DNA of 64,000 nt from Marinifilum breve (GTDB lineage: Bacteria; Bacteroidota; Bacteroidia; Bacteroidales; Marinifilaceae): the NCBI RefSeq assembly GCF_003202155.1, contig NZ_QFLI01000005.1, positions 310,001 through 374,000 of the forward strand, given 5' to 3'. Both the position numbers and the translations under genes were made by a program. The stretch's first letter is position 1. Each line of letters opens with the position of its first letter. The notes under the pieces are model-generated. The model was given only the letters and a program-made list of their open reading frames with translations, searched no databases and was not told where the DNA came from. Below are positions 1 through 7,447 of the stretch, in pieces.

Positions 1-2
1 TC

Positions 3-653
3 AACGACAAGCATGATGAGTTTGTGGCTTTCTCGCCTCATTTTACCGCAGAAACGCAGGCTGAACTGAAAACTTTGTTCGAAACAGCCAGTAACATTCC
101 TTCGGACAATACCTATATCGACATTCAGGCCAAGGCCACCGAGAATGTGAATAAGGAATTGGCAGCATCGGGTAAGTTTTTCCAAAGATGCAAGTTCGAT
201 ATCGAAATGGGATTCCCGAACGATAAGAAGGTATGGAATCAGTTTGGTTTTAATGATTACGACAATGCCCGCAAAAGTGGCAAGTTGATGTATCTTTTCC
301 TAACCGATTTCGACATGATTGCCAACAAGTACAAAGAGGCACTTACCGCAGAAGGATGGACAGAGGATACCTTTTCTGCGATTCTGGCACATCGCGATAA
401 GCTAAAAGGCTTTATGGATGAGCAATCGGACTGTATCCTGAAACGTAATCGTGCTACCGAAGAGCGTACCATTGCCCTGAATGCTTTGTACGAAAAGCTG
501 GCCATCTATTTTAAGGCCGCACGCATTATGTACGAAGATGACGAGGATTTATTGAAGTGGTTTAGATTTCCGGCACCTACTCCTAAAGCCACAAAGGAGG
601 AAGCCGAAAACACAGAAGTGAACGAAGAAGTTGTAAACGAAACAGAAGAATAA
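3..653 (+). CDS. Hypothetical protein, 5' end outside the window
   Basis: The reading frame is open from the first bases of the window, so the gene probably starts upstream; the first internal start is a GTG at 24, which lies inside an already open frame (residues NDKHDEF precede it). About 216 residues are visible. The protein looks soluble and mainly helical, with no signal peptide or membrane segment, and ends in an acidic Glu/Asn-rich tail starting about 30 residues before the stop. I do not recognise the family. It is followed by a C/T-only tract (654-685) and then converges with the DUF6263-like gene. That it is a real gene is fairly sure from frame length and codon use; the function is unknown. 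Confidence 0.7.
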   Translation, partial: NDKHDEFVAFSPHFTAETQAELKTLFETASNIPSDNTYIDIQAKATENVNKELAASGKFFQRCKFDIEMGFPNDKKVWNQFGFNDYDNARKSGKLMYLFLTDFDMIANKYKEALTAEGWTEDTFSAILAHRDKLKGFMDEQSDCILKRNRATEERTIALNALYEKLAIYFKAARIMYEDDEDLLKWFRFPAPTPKATKEEAENTEVNEEVVNETEE

Positions 654-771
654 TTTCCCCTTTCCTTTTTCCCCTTTCCTCTTTTAAACTGTGATGCATA
701 AAGTTAATGGTAAATTTTCTGACATCTGGTTTGTCCCCATGGCCTTTGGTTTTGGGGAATTTTTTTTCTCT

Positions 772-855
772 CCTCGGACTAAAGTCCGAGGCAATTCAAA
801 GCCCGAGGGAATTCTGTCCTCCAGATTCAGAATTGCCTCCAGATTTATCTGGAGG
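772..855. repeat. Two-hairpin repeat element, copy A
   Basis: The left hairpin is CCTCGGACTAAAGTCCGAGG (772-791) and the right hairpin is CCTCCAGATTTATCTGGAGG (836-855). Between them lie degenerate half-units of the form GCCCGAGG-GAATTC and GAATTGCCTCC. The left units read (G)TCCGAGGCAATTCA, and the right units are the reverse complement of a close relative (ATCTGGAGGCAATTCA), so the whole element is a long imperfect inverted repeat. It sits in a convergent intergenic space. This is the shortest complete copy of the five. Confidence 0.85.
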
Positions 856-869
856 ACAAAAAAAACAAA

Positions 870-892
870 CCCCAAATCGCAATGATTTGGGG
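870..892 (-). terminator. Rho-independent terminator of the DUF6263-like gene
   Basis: Perfect 9-bp stem (CCCCAAATC / GATTTGGGG) with a 5-nt loop. Read on the minus strand it is followed by a T-rich run (complement of the A-run at 858-868). It lies about 40 bp downstream of the minus-strand stop at 931. Hairpin A follows directly, so two structured elements are stacked. Confidence 0.8.
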
Positions 893-930
893 CATCTGAT
901 CTATAACAATCGGCATTATGCCGAACATCT

Positions 931-1845
931 TTAGTTTGTGATTACCGATTTTGATTTTATGGTCATTGGGATGCTCATGCCATCAGGCATTTGCTCGCTA
1001 GCCTTAAGCTCGGTATTTCCGCTTAGGTTCTGAACAATGGTGGCATCAATAATCCAACCGGTTTTTCGGTCAATTTTAATGTCCGAAGTCAAATGTCCGT
1101 CTACCAAAATCTTAATGTCCATGCCATTTTGCTTTACATATGGGGCATTAGAATTGCTAACCAGGTCGCCTTCTCCATGAATTAGAAAGTACTCGCTATT
1201 GGCAGCCTTTAGTTCGAAATTGGTGGTTAAATTCACCGACATGCCCGCCTCTATATTGGTTTCGGTCGACCATTTTTTACCCAATTTCACTTTTTCCTCC
1301 GGGTAAATGGCGGTGATCTGCTCAAAACTTCCTTTAATGGCCTTTGCACCATATGATTGTTTTAGCTGTGCCAATATTTGCTCTTTCTGTTGCTCTGTAA
1401 GATCGTATCCCTCGAATAAACTCCCGAAAAGATTATCGATTCCATTGATCTCAACTACCTTTCCACTTTGACTCATGATCATCGTAAAAGGCTTGTTAAT
1501 CATTCTTGATAACATGGTTGACATGATATCTTGTTCGTTTGGATTATTGGAGCTGAATGAGCTTTTTCCCTGTGCACTTTCCATTTCCATCTCAACGGTA
1601 GTGTAATTCACCTCCATATTATACTGATTATTATCAGCACTCATTACCTTAAATGTATAATCCCCTTTTACATTCATACCAATTTCGATTGGCATGCCGT
1701 TAAAATTTTGGGTAATGGTCATTTTTGCATTCGACTTCTGAATGTACACCTTCCCCACTTCAAGATTTAAAGCCAACTCATACTTTTGGGCTTGTACAAA
1801 AAGTGTAGCACTTAGGATAAGTGCTAGTGTTAGTAATTTTTTCAT
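931..1845 (-). CDS. Secreted DUF6263-like protein
   Basis: 304 residues with a clear N-terminal signal peptide (MKKLLTLALILSATLFVQAQ, cleavage probably after AQA or near Q20), then an all-beta-looking periplasmic or exported domain with no further membrane segment. The pattern of an N-terminal 'lNLevGKvYiQ' strand and later 'IYPEEKVKLGKKWS' and 'DRKTGWI' segments resembles the DUF6263 family of Bacteroidota, a family without a known function. It is monocistronic: a terminator lies at 870-892 and repeat B lies upstream. The family call is from memory of the pattern; export is directly visible. Confidence 0.72.
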   Translation of the reverse strand: MKKLLTLALILSATLFVQAQKYELALNLEVGKVYIQKSNAKMTITQNFNGMPIEIGMNVKGDYTFKVMSADNNQYNMEVNYTTVEMEMESAQGKSSFSSNNPNEQDIMSTMLSRMINKPFTMIMSQSGKVVEINGIDNLFGSLFEGYDLTEQQKEQILAQLKQSYGAKAIKGSFEQITAIYPEEKVKLGKKWSTETNIEAGMSVNLTTNFELKAANSEYFLIHGEGDLVSNSNAPYVKQNGMDIKILVDGHLTSDIKIDRKTGWIIDATIVQNLSGNTELKASEQMPDGMSIPMTIKSKSVITN

Positions 1846-1934
1846 ATGATTATTCTTGGTAGATAATTTAATTATTGTTTAAAAGTACATCCATTTCTCG
1901 ATTTATGGATGGATTATCTGTTTTATTTTTCATT

Positions 1935-2107
1935 CCTCGGACTAAAGTCCGAGGCAATTCAAAGTCCGAGGGAATTCAGGCCCGAGGCAATTCAAAGCTC
2001 GAACAATTCTGAGTTGTCTCCAGATTTTGAATTCCTCCAGATTATAAATTGTCTCCAGATTGTGAATTGCCTCCAGATTATAAATTGCCTCCAGATTCAT
2101 CTGGAGG
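1935..2107. repeat. Two-hairpin repeat element, copy B
   Basis: Left hairpin at 1935-1954 (same as copy A), right hairpin at 2088-2107 (CCTCCAGATTCATCTGGAGG, one loop change). This is the longest copy, with three left half-units (GTCCGAGGGAATTC, GCCCGAGGCAATTC, GCTCGAACAATTC) and four right half-units of the (GAATTGCCTCCAGATT) type. The right end overlaps the last codons of the minus-strand SnoaL-like gene (stop at 2078). Confidence 0.87.
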
Positions 2108-2452
2108 ACACAAATTATGCATTCGCAGGAATGAGAGTTTATCCCAATAACCGCGCTGAAATTTGATTTTGCCATCTATGATTTGAAAGAATCCGCAACC
2201 TCGCAGTCCCAATGGATCTTTCCATTCGAGTATGGCCCAATCGCCATCTTCGAAGATGTTTTCTACGATGCAGGTCATGTCGGCCGCAGCCAATTCTTCG
2301 GCAAACATTTTACGAATGGCCTCCTTCCCCTCTACAGGCTCATTGGCCACCTGGTGGTTAATGGCATCGTGATGGTAAAATTCGGCTATTTGGTCGGCAT
2401 CGCCTTGGTTAAAGGCCTCTACCCATTTTTGTATGGTTTGTTTTGGTGACAT
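2078..2452 (-). CDS. SnoaL-like / NTF2-fold protein
   Basis: 124 residues of the SnoaL-like polyketide-cyclase/NTF2 fold. The N-terminus (helix with 'VEAFNQGDADQIAEFYHHDA') and the motif 'EGKEAIRKMF' are typical, and a core strand contains 'AILEWKDPLGLRGCGFFQI'. Family members are small alpha+beta barrels that act as isomerases, hydrolases or ligand-binding proteins; no substrate can be assigned. The fold ends around 'GYWDKLSFLRMHN'. The final residues (CPPDESGGNL) are encoded by the end of repeat B, so the natural stop has apparently been replaced by a repeat-derived tail. No operon partner is evident. Confidence 0.85.
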   Translation of the reverse strand: MSPKQTIQKWVEAFNQGDADQIAEFYHHDAINHQVANEPVEGKEAIRKMFAEELAAADMTCIVENIFEDGDWAILEWKDPLGLRGCGFFQIIDGKIKFQRGYWDKLSFLRMHNLCPPDESGGNL

Positions 2453-2478
2453 GATGTGTTTGTTTATTTATATTTTAT

Positions 2479-2634
2479 CCTCGGACTAAAGTCCGAGGCA
2501 ATTCAAAGTCCGAGGCAATTCAAAGTCCAAGGGAGTTCAAAGCTCGAACAATTCTGAGTTGTCTCCAGATTTTGAATTGCTCCAGATTTTGAATTGCCTC
2601 CAGATTATAAATTGCCTCCAGATTTATCTGGAGG
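2479..2634. repeat. Two-hairpin repeat element, copy C
   Basis: Left hairpin at 2479-2498 and right hairpin at 2615-2634, both identical to copy A. Between them are repeated GTCCGAGGCAATTCAAA units and right-type GAATTGCCTCCAGAT units. It ends 8 bp before the stop codon of the Y1 transposase gene, so it abuts that gene's 3' end. Confidence 0.87.
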
Positions 2635-2642
2635 AATAAAAA

Positions 2643-3083
2643 TCATACCCCAGAATATTTCACAAATCCATATTTCTCTATTAGCTCATTCTCCTCCTCA
2701 TCAAATGATTTATGGCTATGGTGTGTTTCTTGATTCTTGATGTACTCCCTTACCTTATTGAGCATGGATTGGCTAACAGAGACCGCATAATATTCTTCTT
2801 GCCATTGAAACAATGGTTTCTGGAAAACACATTCATTGATCCAATGTGATGATTCTCCCTTTATCAAGCCCATGATTTTACTCAAAGTTTGATTGCTTCC
2901 TAATGATACCAAACAATGACAATGATCCTTATACCCATTGATAAAATCGACATGAATTCCTTTTTCCTTTGCATTTTTTTTGATGTGATTCCACATCTTA
3001 TTTCTCAACTCAGGAGTGTCAAGAAAAGGCTCTCTGCACTTGGTACTCCATACAAAATGAATATACACTTTTATATGTGGCAT
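2643..3083 (-). CDS. REP-associated / IS200-like Y1 transposase (RAYT)
   Basis: 146 residues of the Transposase_17/Y1 (HUH) superfamily. It begins with a strand 'YIHFVWSTKCREPF' typical of the family, has the HUH metal-binding motif H54-C-H56 in 'DHCHCLV', the conserved 'LSKIMGLIKGESSHWIN' helix, and a catalytic tyrosine candidate Y114 in 'VREYIKNQ', followed by 'HHSHKSFDEEENELIEKYG'. Such enzymes nick and join single-stranded DNA at hairpins. No IS605-type left or right ends or TnpB partner are seen; instead the gene lies between hairpin elements C and D, the arrangement expected for a domesticated RAYT. The gene appears intact. The class is near certain; that it acts on these repeats is inference. 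Confidence 0.9.
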   Translation of the reverse strand: MPHIKVYIHFVWSTKCREPFLDTPELRNKMWNHIKKNAKEKGIHVDFINGYKDHCHCLVSLGSNQTLSKIMGLIKGESSHWINECVFQKPLFQWQEEYYAVSVSQSMLNKVREYIKNQETHHSHKSFDEEENELIEKYGFVKYSGV

Positions 3084-3124
3084 ATGGCTTTATTTTAATT
3101 TTGGATGAAATGATTTTTTATATT

Positions 3125-3199
3125 CCTCGGGTTGAAACCCGAGGGAATTCAGTCCAAGGCAATTCATAAAACCCGTAGCAATTCAGATAAATCTGGAGG
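3125..3199. repeat. Two-hairpin repeat element, copy D (degenerate)
   Basis: The left hairpin at 3125-3144 is CCTCGGGTTGAAACCCGAGG: three positions differ from copy A, yet pairing is kept. The middle has degraded units (GTCCAAGGCAATTC, CCCGTAGCAATTC). The right end is truncated to CAGATAAATCTGGAGG (3184-3199), lacking the outer CCTC arm. It lies between the transposase 5' end and the next gene. Confidence 0.8.
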
Positions 3200-3211
3200 A
3201 AAACAAAGGTC

Positions 3212-3484
3212 CTATTTCAAAATAAAAATCAATGCAACAATCAAAATGACACTCACCACAACAGAGGCAATGTAGTATCTGCGTTTTTCGCGTTTGGCTT
3301 TAGAGCGAATGTTCTCTTTTACCTCCTTCATTTCTTCTTTGGAGATTTTTTTGAAGCGTACAAAGGTTCTGCGCTTTTCTTTGATCTCTATATTATCGCG
3401 GAATCCTTCTTTGTTAGAGGTGAGTTGGGCACGATTGCCTCTCAATCTACGAATCATATCGAATACATGACCGGCTGATGACAT
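3212..3484 (-). CDS. Small protein with C-terminal membrane anchor
   Basis: 90 residues. The N-terminal two thirds are highly basic and charged, with a long predicted helix ('KKISKEEMKEVKENIRSKAKREKRRYY'-like region, about residues 45-72), followed by one C-terminal hydrophobic segment (about 73-89) ending two residues from the terminus. This would make it a tail-anchored inner-membrane protein with the basic domain in the cytoplasm. I do not recognise a named family. It is flanked by repeats D (downstream) and E (upstream), suggesting an independent transcription unit. Confidence 0.65.
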   Translation of the reverse strand: MSSAGHVFDMIRRLRGNRAQLTSNKEGFRDNIEIKEKRRTFVRFKKISKEEMKEVKENIRSKAKREKRRYYIASVVVSVILIVALIFILK

Positions 3485-3570
3485 AATATTGTTTTTTTGA
3501 TTTGCTATTAAAAATACATAATATCTTTAAAATATCCTACATAATTTCTGGAGGATATTGTGTTTATATT

Positions 3571-3706
3571 CCTCGGGCTAAAGCCCGAGGCAATTCAAAG
3601 GCAGAGGTAATTCTAAAATGGAAAGAATATAATCATGCAGGTTTAAATGGCCACCAGAATATGAATTTCCTCCAGATTCTGAGTAGCCTCCAGATTTATC
3701 TGGAGG
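3571..3706. repeat. Two-hairpin repeat element, copy E
   Basis: Left hairpin at 3571-3590 (CCTCGGGCTAAAGCCCGAGG, a compensated A-T to G-C change relative to copy A), right hairpin at 3687-3706 identical to copy A. The interior is more diverged. It ends 10 bp before the stop of the histidine kinase gene, so like copies A-D it lies in the 3' flank of a minus-strand gene. Confidence 0.85.
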
Positions 3707-3716
3707 AAAAAAAAGA

Positions 3717-5060
3717 TCACCACCTCAATTTAAACACAGTTTGATTTGGTTTGGAACTGCAATACAAACTGCCGCCATGGGCGCGAATAATTTGTCGGGA
3801 ATAGCTTAGGCCAACGCCGCTGCCATTGGTCTTGGTGGTGAAGAATGGAATAAAGATTTCATCGGCAATTTCGGCAGGAATGCCCGGACCATTGTCCACT
3901 ACATTGATCTCACAAATGGGTCCTTTCTTGTTGCAGTTCACACTTATCTTTCCTGTCTCGGCCTCTCCGTTGAATGCTTCCTTGGCATTCTTCACCAAAT
4001 TGATAATTACCTGAACAATCATCTGTTCGTCGGCTACAAAATCGAAGGATCTTTTGGGGGTTTGAATCTGTAATTCGCCGGCAAACTCCTCCTTAATAGG
4101 AGAAAGTAGAATGCTTAATCGGTCGAAAAACTCGATGGAGTTTACACTACTCAAAATTGGTTTAGGAGGCTTTGACAACATGCGATAGGATTTCACGAAA
4201 TGGATCAATGCCTCGCTCATTTCGGTGATCACGCCTAGTCCGTTCACGGTTTTACCTACTTCTGTTTCCAGATTTTCATCTACAATCATTTCTGATTTCT
4301 CCTCCCAAATGCGCTTCAGCGATTGCGCGATGGAAGTCACCGGAGCCAGGGAGTTCATGATTTCGTGACTCAACACTCGTATCAGTTTGATCCAGGCATC
4401 TACCTCTTTTCGTTCCAGCTCTCCCCTAATATCTTGCAGAGTAATCAACTTAATGTCTTCCTGATCGATTCGAATCACCGAACATGCCGTACTGATCTGA
4501 ACTCTCTCCTTAGGTGTTGACAATTCGAGAACCTGCTTCTGTCGGTTCGAAATCTCAAGCAATGAATTGGTAAATCGGGTATCGATTCTATTCAATTGAC
4601 TGATGTGTGTAAGCGCAGGCAATCCCAAAAGTTCGAGTGCAGCCGAATTTACATCGGTAATGTGCGTGTTTTCCGATAGCACAATTACTCCGGTGGATAT
4701 GTTCTGTAAGATTTCGCCAAAGTACTTTTCCCTGATTCGGGATTTGGTTTGCACTTGCTGCAATATGCCATTTAGTTCGTTTAAACTATGATGCAATTCG
4801 TTAATAATGCTATTGCCTGATTTTTCGGGAAAACGAAGGGTGGTATCCTCGTTCTTAATGGCCTTGATAAAAAAATCGATCTGTTTGTGGGTTTTGTTCA
4901 GGAATCGAGTGAGTTCCCAAACTTCAAGCAACATCATCAGAGCAAAAAATGAAAGAGACAGATAGGATGCTGTGGCAATGGCATAACCACATGAAATGGC
5001 GGTAGTCAACAGGATTAGCATTCTAATCCAAAGTGCCAGGTTGTAATTCTTATAGCCCAT
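3717..5060 (-). CDS. Sensor histidine kinase (NtrB-like, membrane)
   Basis: 447 residues from the ATG at 5060, which overlaps the stop of the upstream response regulator by 11 bp; the longer frame to 5156 would overlap the partner gene by 107 bp and is less likely. Two N-terminal membrane helices (about 11-48), a HAMP/linker-like helix, a PAS-like domain (about 110-215), then HisKA with phospho-acceptor H232 ('[12 protein letters not shown]') and an HATPase_c domain with N-box (about 350-363), G1 DNGPG (389-393) and G2 GSGVGLS (413-419). There is almost no periplasmic loop, so it probably senses a membrane or cytoplasmic signal. It is translationally coupled to the sigma-54 activator and faces the ABC array. 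Confidence 0.93.
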   Translation of the reverse strand: MGYKNYNLALWIRMLILLTTAISCGYAIATASYLSLSFFALMMLLEVWELTRFLNKTHKQIDFFIKAIKNEDTTLRFPEKSGNSIINELHHSLNELNGILQQVQTKSRIREKYFGEILQNISTGVIVLSENTHITDVNSAALELLGLPALTHISQLNRIDTRFTNSLLEISNRQKQVLELSTPKERVQISTACSVIRIDQEDIKLITLQDIRGELERKEVDAWIKLIRVLSHEIMNSLAPVTSIAQSLKRIWEEKSEMIVDENLETEVGKTVNGLGVITEMSEALIHFVKSYRMLSKPPKPILSSVNSIEFFDRLSILLSPIKEEFAGELQIQTPKRSFDFVADEQMIVQVIINLVKNAKEAFNGEAETGKISVNCNKKGPICEINVVDNGPGIPAEIADEIFIPFFTTKTNGSGVGLSYSRQIIRAHGGSLYCSSKPNQTVFKLRW

Positions 5061-6411
5061 ACTTCTTGATTTTATTGTAGAGGGTTTGACGAGAAATGCC
5101 CAACTGTGTTGATACGGCTGAAAGGTTTCCGGCATGTTTTTCAATGGCCGAAGCAATCAGTTGTGCTTCCATATCTTCCAGGGTTCCTCCAAAGTTGGAA
5201 ACATTGTTCATGTCGTCGTTCTTGAAAACAAAATCGCCTGCATTTAGCTGCTGAGCATCCGAAAGTATTACCGCCTTCTCAACCGAATGCTGCAACTCTC
5301 TTACATTTCCCGGCCAAGTGTAATCGCTCAATTTCGAAATGGCCTGACTGCTTATCTTTAGGTCCTTTCCATACTTATCGGCATACTTGTTCACAAAGAA
5401 TTCTGCCAGTTCTGGGATATCATCTTTACGGTCGCGCAAAGGTGGCACTTCAATGTGTATGGTATTGATTCGATAGAGAAGATCCTCTCTAAAATTGCCC
5501 TCGGATACCATTTGCTTAAGGTTTCCATTTGTGGCGCAAATCAGTCGCAAATCAACCTTTGTTGCCTGGTTGTCTCCCACCTTGGTAAGCATCCTGTTCT
5601 GAAGCACCGACAGTAATTTGGCCTGCATGGGCATGGTAAGGTTTCCTATTTCGTCGAGAAAGAGTGTTCCCTTATTGGCAGCTTCTATTTTCCCCATTCT
5701 ATCGGAATGCGCATCGGTAAAGGCACCCTTCTTGTGTCCGAACAATTCGCTTTCGAACAAGGATTCTGCCACAGCCCCCATGTCAACACTCACCATTACT
5801 TTGTTGGATCGTTTCGAAATTCGATGAATTTCTCTTGCAATCAACTCTTTCCCTGTTCCATTCTCACCGGTGATGAGAACATTGGCATTGGTATCGGCCA
5901 CTTTGCGAACCATTTTCATGGCACGTTCCCATGTAGCTGATGAGCCAATTAAATCTTTGTTCGATCCATTAATCTCTTCGATGAACTGCTTTTCTTTCAG
6001 CTGCATCTTTTTCAGCTCTCGCTTCGATTGACTTAGCTTGCAGGCTGTATCAACGGTTGCAATCATTTTTTCATTGTCCCAAGGCTTCAGAACAAAATCG
6101 GTAGCTCCGGAACGAACCGCTTTCACTGCCAATTCCACATCGCCATAAGCCGTAATCATTACGACACTCACGCCTGGGTATTGTTCCAGAATCTGGTTTA
6201 ACCAATAAATGCCTTCATTCCCATTGTTAATACCAGCGGTAAAGTTCATATCCAACAAAACAACATCGTAGTCTTCGGTTTGCAGCTCGGCAAATAAGGT
6301 TTTGGGCGAGGATAAACATTTCAGTTTTGCACAGTATGGCGATAACAACAGATCCAATGCACTTAAAACGCTTCGGTTGTCGTCGACAATTAGAATGTTT
6401 GATTTTTTCAT
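5050..6411 (-). CDS. Sigma-54-dependent response regulator (NtrC family)
   Basis: 453 residues in three domains. The receiver domain (1-120) has acidic residues D10/D11, phospho-acceptor D54 ('VVLLDMNF'), T87 and K109. The AAA+ sigma-54 interaction domain (about 150-390) has Walker A GENGTGKE (182-189), a GAFTDA loop (229-234, in place of GAFTGA), Walker B TLFLDE (249-254) and arginine-finger region 'FREDLLYRI'. The C-terminus is a Fis-type helix-turn-helix ('[17 protein letters not shown]'). It activates sigma-54 RNA polymerase when phosphorylated, presumably by the overlapping kinase gene. The gene diverges from the ABC array, whose first gene has a -24/-12 promoter, so that array is its obvious target. 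Confidence 0.95.
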   Translation of the reverse strand: MKKSNILIVDDNRSVLSALDLLLSPYCAKLKCLSSPKTLFAELQTEDYDVVLLDMNFTAGINNGNEGIYWLNQILEQYPGVSVVMITAYGDVELAVKAVRSGATDFVLKPWDNEKMIATVDTACKLSQSKRELKKMQLKEKQFIEEINGSNKDLIGSSATWERAMKMVRKVADTNANVLITGENGTGKELIAREIHRISKRSNKVMVSVDMGAVAESLFESELFGHKKGAFTDAHSDRMGKIEAANKGTLFLDEIGNLTMPMQAKLLSVLQNRMLTKVGDNQATKVDLRLICATNGNLKQMVSEGNFREDLLYRINTIHIEVPPLRDRKDDIPELAEFFVNKYADKYGKDLKISSQAISKLSDYTWPGNVRELQHSVEKAVILSDAQQLNAGDFVFKNDDMNNVSNFGGTLEDMEAQLIASAIEKHAGNLSAVSTQLGISRQTLYNKIKKYGL

Positions 6412-6454
6412 GTTTGGGCGAATGAGTGTGTATATGCTTAAGATTTAATTATAA

Positions 6455-6518
6455 AACCACGAATTATACCGATTATGAATAAGATGGCAAATCGTGCAAA
6501 CCTGTGTAATTCGTGGTT
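6455..6518. repeat. Long inverted repeat in the divergent regulator/transporter intergenic region
   Basis: Arms AACCACGAATTATAC (6455-6469) and GTGTAATTCGTGGTT (6504-6518) are complementary at 14 of 15 positions, with a 34-bp interior. Similar 'accacgaatta' inverted repeats are, from memory, common between genes in Bacteroidota, so this could be a general interspersed repeat rather than an operator. It lies 37 bp from the regulator's start codon. Confidence 0.6.
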
Positions 6519-6642
6519 AAATGTAAACATCCACCACTAATTTAATCAGCTTTTCAAAATATTAGACATGCACTGTCCAAATATTTTACACACCTCAAAG
6601 TCCCACCTTTCTTTTTGCGCTGATATCTTGATGTTTACAAAT

Positions 6643-6660
6643 TTCGGCACAAAGTTCGCA
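6643..6660 (+). promoter_or_regulatory. Sigma-54 (-24/-12) promoter of the ABC array
   Basis: TTTCGGCACAAAGTTCGCA matches the sigma-54 pattern TTGGCACG-N4-TTGCA. GG at 6646-6647 and GC at 6658-6659 are spaced exactly 12 bp apart, as required. Transcription would start near 6671, giving a leader of about 36 nt before the ATG at 6707. A small dyad GACA-N5-TGTC (6565-6577), about 80 bp upstream, is a possible activator site. The adjacent NtrC-type gene makes this call strong. Confidence 0.82.
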
Positions 6661-6706
6661 ACAGGGAGCAATAATTTTACAGGTGTACTATTTAAAAACA
6701 AAGAAT

Positions 6707-7399
6707 ATGATTTCTATTAAAAATTTATCGAAAGTTTTCAGAACAGATGAAATTGAAACTTTAGCCTTGAATGATGTAAACCTAAACATCAAAGAAGGAG
6801 AATTTGTAGCCATTATGGGACCTTCGGGTTGTGGTAAATCTACCCTTTTAAACATCTTGGGTTTATTGGATAATCCATCGGAAGGGGAATACAATTTTAA
6901 CCAAACCGAAGTTGCCAATTTGAAAGAAGGACAACGCACCGATTTAAGAAAAGGAAATATTGGTTTCGTATTTCAATCGTTCAACTTGATTGATGAATTG
7001 AATGTATTCGAAAATGTTGAAATGCCTTTGGTTTATCAGCGCATCAGCTCCAAAAAACGCAAGGAAATGGTAAGCCAGGTTTTGGATAGAATGAACATGA
7101 GTCATCGTGCAAAACATTACCCTCAGCAATTATCGGGTGGACAGCAACAACGCGTTGCCATTGCTCGCGCAGTAGTTTCTAACCCAGGTCTGATACTTGC
7201 CGATGAGCCTACTGGTAATCTGGATTCTAAAAATGGTCAGGAAGTAATGGAATTGCTTACCGAATTGAATCGCGAAGGAACTACCATTATCATGGTGACT
7301 CACTCCATGAAAGATGCAGGTTATGCTCACCGAATTATCAACCTATTTGATGGTAAAGTTGTAACCGAAGAAAGTTTGGTGGCAGAGCAGGTATTCTAA
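6707..7399 (+). CDS. ABC transporter ATP-binding protein (LolD/MacB type)
   Basis: 230 residues from the ATG at 6707. An in-frame GTG at 6683 would add eight residues absent from the family pattern. All ABC ATPase motifs are present: Walker [10 protein letters not shown] (38-46), Q-loop Q90, signature LSGGQ (142-146), Walker B LILADE (162-167) and H-loop H199. Sequence and length place it with LolD/MacB/FtsE-like ATPases that energise FtsX-fold permeases. It is the only ATPase among seven permeases and is the first gene after the sigma-54 promoter. It should dimerise and serve the permeases encoded downstream. Confidence 0.95.
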   Translation: MISIKNLSKVFRTDEIETLALNDVNLNIKEGEFVAIMGPSGCGKSTLLNILGLLDNPSEGEYNFNQTEVANLKEGQRTDLRKGNIGFVFQSFNLIDELNVFENVEMPLVYQRISSKKRKEMVSQVLDRMNMSHRAKHYPQQLSGGQQQRVAIARAVVSNPGLILADEPTGNLDSKNGQEVMELLTELNREGTTIIMVTHSMKDAGYAHRIINLFDGKVVTEESLVAEQVF

Positions 7400-7447
7400 G
7401 CCAAAACCAATGTAAGATTTTATTTTCCAATCAATAACCACAGAACC

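Noticed and set aside
684-885. Overlapping small frames (plus and minus) over repeat A
   Set aside because: They translate the hairpin element; the same 'GLKSEAIQSPREF' words recur in other copies. Not genes.
1909-2175. 85- and 77-codon frames over repeat B
   Set aside because: Composed of repeated half-units (CLQIINCLQI, NLEAIYNLE), an artefact of the element.
2643-3083. Complete IS200/IS605 insertion sequence
   Set aside because: No terminal left/right end structures of IS605 type and no TnpB; only hairpin repeats flank it. Treated as RAYT-like.
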